Source of the DNA: Spirochaetaceae bacterium
GTDB taxonomy: Bacteria; Spirochaetota; Spirochaetia; Treponematales; Breznakiellaceae
DNA: 5,677 bases
Reading direction: 5' to 3'
Assembly: GCA_031278295.1 (NCBI GenBank)
Contig: JAITKQ010000143.1
Coordinates: forward strand, 1 to 5,677
This document shows, one piece after another, positions 4,905-5,677 of the stretch (within the stretch, counting starts at the first letter, position 1; each line of letters starts with the position of its first letter). The translations under genes were made by a program, and so were the position numbers. The notes beneath the pieces were generated by a model. The model had not been told where the DNA came from. It made no database searches and worked only from the letters and a program-made list of their open reading frames with translations.

Positions 4905-5557
4905 ACCCCCGCCAGCCCCGCCAGCCCGCCAGTGGGTTTAAAGTCCGCTACGCGCCCGCCAGCGGGCTTCACATCCGCTACGCGGTAGCGTCCCGAAAGC
5001 GGGGTTTTACGCCGTGCCGTCGGGTCCGAAAGGGGCGATAGGCATACGCGGCTGTAGGCTGGGGGTGGTTTGATGTTTCAGGAACCGCGAATGTACGCGC
5101 CCGCTCGCCAGTCCGCCAGCGGGTTTAAAGTCCGCTACGCGGTAGCGTCCCCAAAGCGGGTTTTAAGCCGTGCCCGCGGGTCGAAGGGGGCGCTCGCATA
5201 CGCGGCTGTAGGCTGCGGTTGATTTGATGTTTCAGGAACCGCGAATGTACCCGCCCGCTCGCCAGTCCGCCAGAGGGCCCGCCAGCGGGCTTAAAGTCCG
5301 CTACGCGCCCGCCAGCGGGCTTCACATCCGCTACGCGGTAGCGTCCCGCTGGCGGGTTTTAAGCCGTGCCCGCGGGGTCGAAGGGGGCGCAGGCATACAC
5401 GCCCGCCAGCCCCGCCAGCCCACCAGTGGGTTTAAAGTCCGCTACGCGGTAGCGTCCCCAAAGCGGGGTTCGGGTTTTGCTTTCGGGTCCGAAAGGGGCG
5501 ATAGGCATACGCGGCTGTAGGCGGCGGGTGGTTTGATGTTTCATGAACCGCGAATGG
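4905..5557. repeat. Right composite palindromic repeat array (four degenerate tandem units)
   Basis: Four units of about 150-190 bases lie at roughly 4905-5094, 5095-5247, 5248-5400 and 5401-5557, in the same orientation as the copy at 1-194. Block order: CCCGCCAGCGGG-type hairpin; TTTAAAGTC; CGCTACGCGGTAGCG hairpin; a second GC palindrome (CCCGAAAGCGGGG, CCCCAAAGCGGG or CCCGCTGGCGGG); GGGTCGAAGGGGGCG-like block; GGCATACGCGGCTGTAGGC; TTTGATGTTTCAGGAACC; GCGAATG. Unit 3 lacks the last blocks, breaking off after GGCATACA into unit 4. Units 1 and 3 each carry an extra 30-bp module. No transposase or other protein frame of its own is visible; the frames crossing it are repeat-derived. Confidence 0.9.
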
Positions 5558-5588
5558 GCGCGAATGAATACGAATTATGCGAATGGCG
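5550..5588. repeat. Degenerate 10-bp tandem repeat (GCGAATG-type)
   Basis: Four units begin at 5550 (GCGAATGGGC), 5560 (GCGAATGAAT), 5570 (ACGAATTAT, nine bases) and 5579 (GCGAATGGCG). They extend the GCGAATG that closes each large repeat unit and mark the outer edge of the array. Confidence 0.5.
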
Positions 5589-5677
5589 GCGGGGCCGGTT
5601 GCTAAGGAAGCACTGATTTATTCAATCGAGAATTCGCCAACTATGTTGGCGCAATCGGTGCTACTTTAACGTGAATG
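5589..5677. other. Unassigned right end with hairpin
   Basis: No gene is supported here. A perfect 7-bp stem CGCCAAC/GTTGGCG with a TAT loop lies at 5635-5651, and CAATCG occurs on both sides of it (5622-5627 and 5652-5657). The base composition is less GC-rich than the array. The stretch from AAGGAAGCACTGATTTATT (5604 on) has the look of the outer end of an insertion sequence whose body would lie beyond the window, but this is a guess. Confidence 0.3.

Noticed and set aside
5125..5544. Minus- and plus-strand frames of 60-100 codons across the right array
   Set aside because: They repeat the same peptide pieces unit by unit and arise from the repeat composition. Frameshifting duplications in the array would destroy any real gene.
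4905..5557. CRISPR array
   Set aside because: The units are long, internally palindromic and adjacent, without unique spacers of constant length.
4905..5557. Integron attC sites
   Set aside because: The blocks lack paired GTTRRRY/RYYYAAC core sites at unit ends, and the genes between are not single-gene cassettes in one direction.

Overview
The window looks like a chromosomal segment from a host-associated spirochaete, most likely a termite-gut-type Treponema. The assignment is an inference. It rests on moderate, roughly balanced GC, on the gene content (a DUF2156 protein, a half-size chromate transporter, a bacterial SEC59/DGK1-like lipid kinase and a CbiQ/CbiO pair), and on GC-rich palindromic repeats between genes. 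No rRNA, tRNA, CRISPR array or transposase gene was found.

Layout: positions 1-194 hold a copy and a half of a GC-rich composite repeat. Positions 195-465 hold an AT-rich patch, a perfect 10-bp hairpin and a 13-bp tandem repeat. Two plus-strand genes follow: a CTP-dependent polyprenol/diacylglycerol/phytol-kinase-like membrane protein (503-1132) and a single half-size CHR-family chromate transporter (1224-1790). Facing them is a minus-strand block, read from right to left: cbiQ (4674-3874), cbiO (3860-3135), a roughly 310-base gap with one possible small ORF, and a DUF2156 acyltransferase-like gene (2824-1934). From 4905 to 5557 the same composite repeat returns in four tandem, degenerate copies, in the same orientation as on the left. 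The last 120 bases are unassigned.

cbiQ and cbiO form an operon. They encode the membrane T-component and the ATPase of an energy-coupling-factor (ECF) importer. The substrate-binding CbiM/CbiN partner usual for cobalt is not in the window. A consensus -35 box sits right at the edge of the repeat array, and a short unrecognised frame ends in a TAATG overlap with cbiQ. This could be a leader ORF or the remains of a lost upstream gene.

The most interesting points are four. First, the five-gene block lies between directly repeated, nested-palindrome arrays about 4.7 kb apart. Second, the lipid-kinase and DUF2156 genes both have a well-formed promoter whose -10 box ends only 7-8 bases before the ATG, with no Shine-Dalgarno sequence, which suggests leaderless mRNAs. 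Third, the chromate transporter half is alone. Fourth, the cbiQO pair lacks a substrate component. No clearly new biological system could be demonstrated from the sequence alone.
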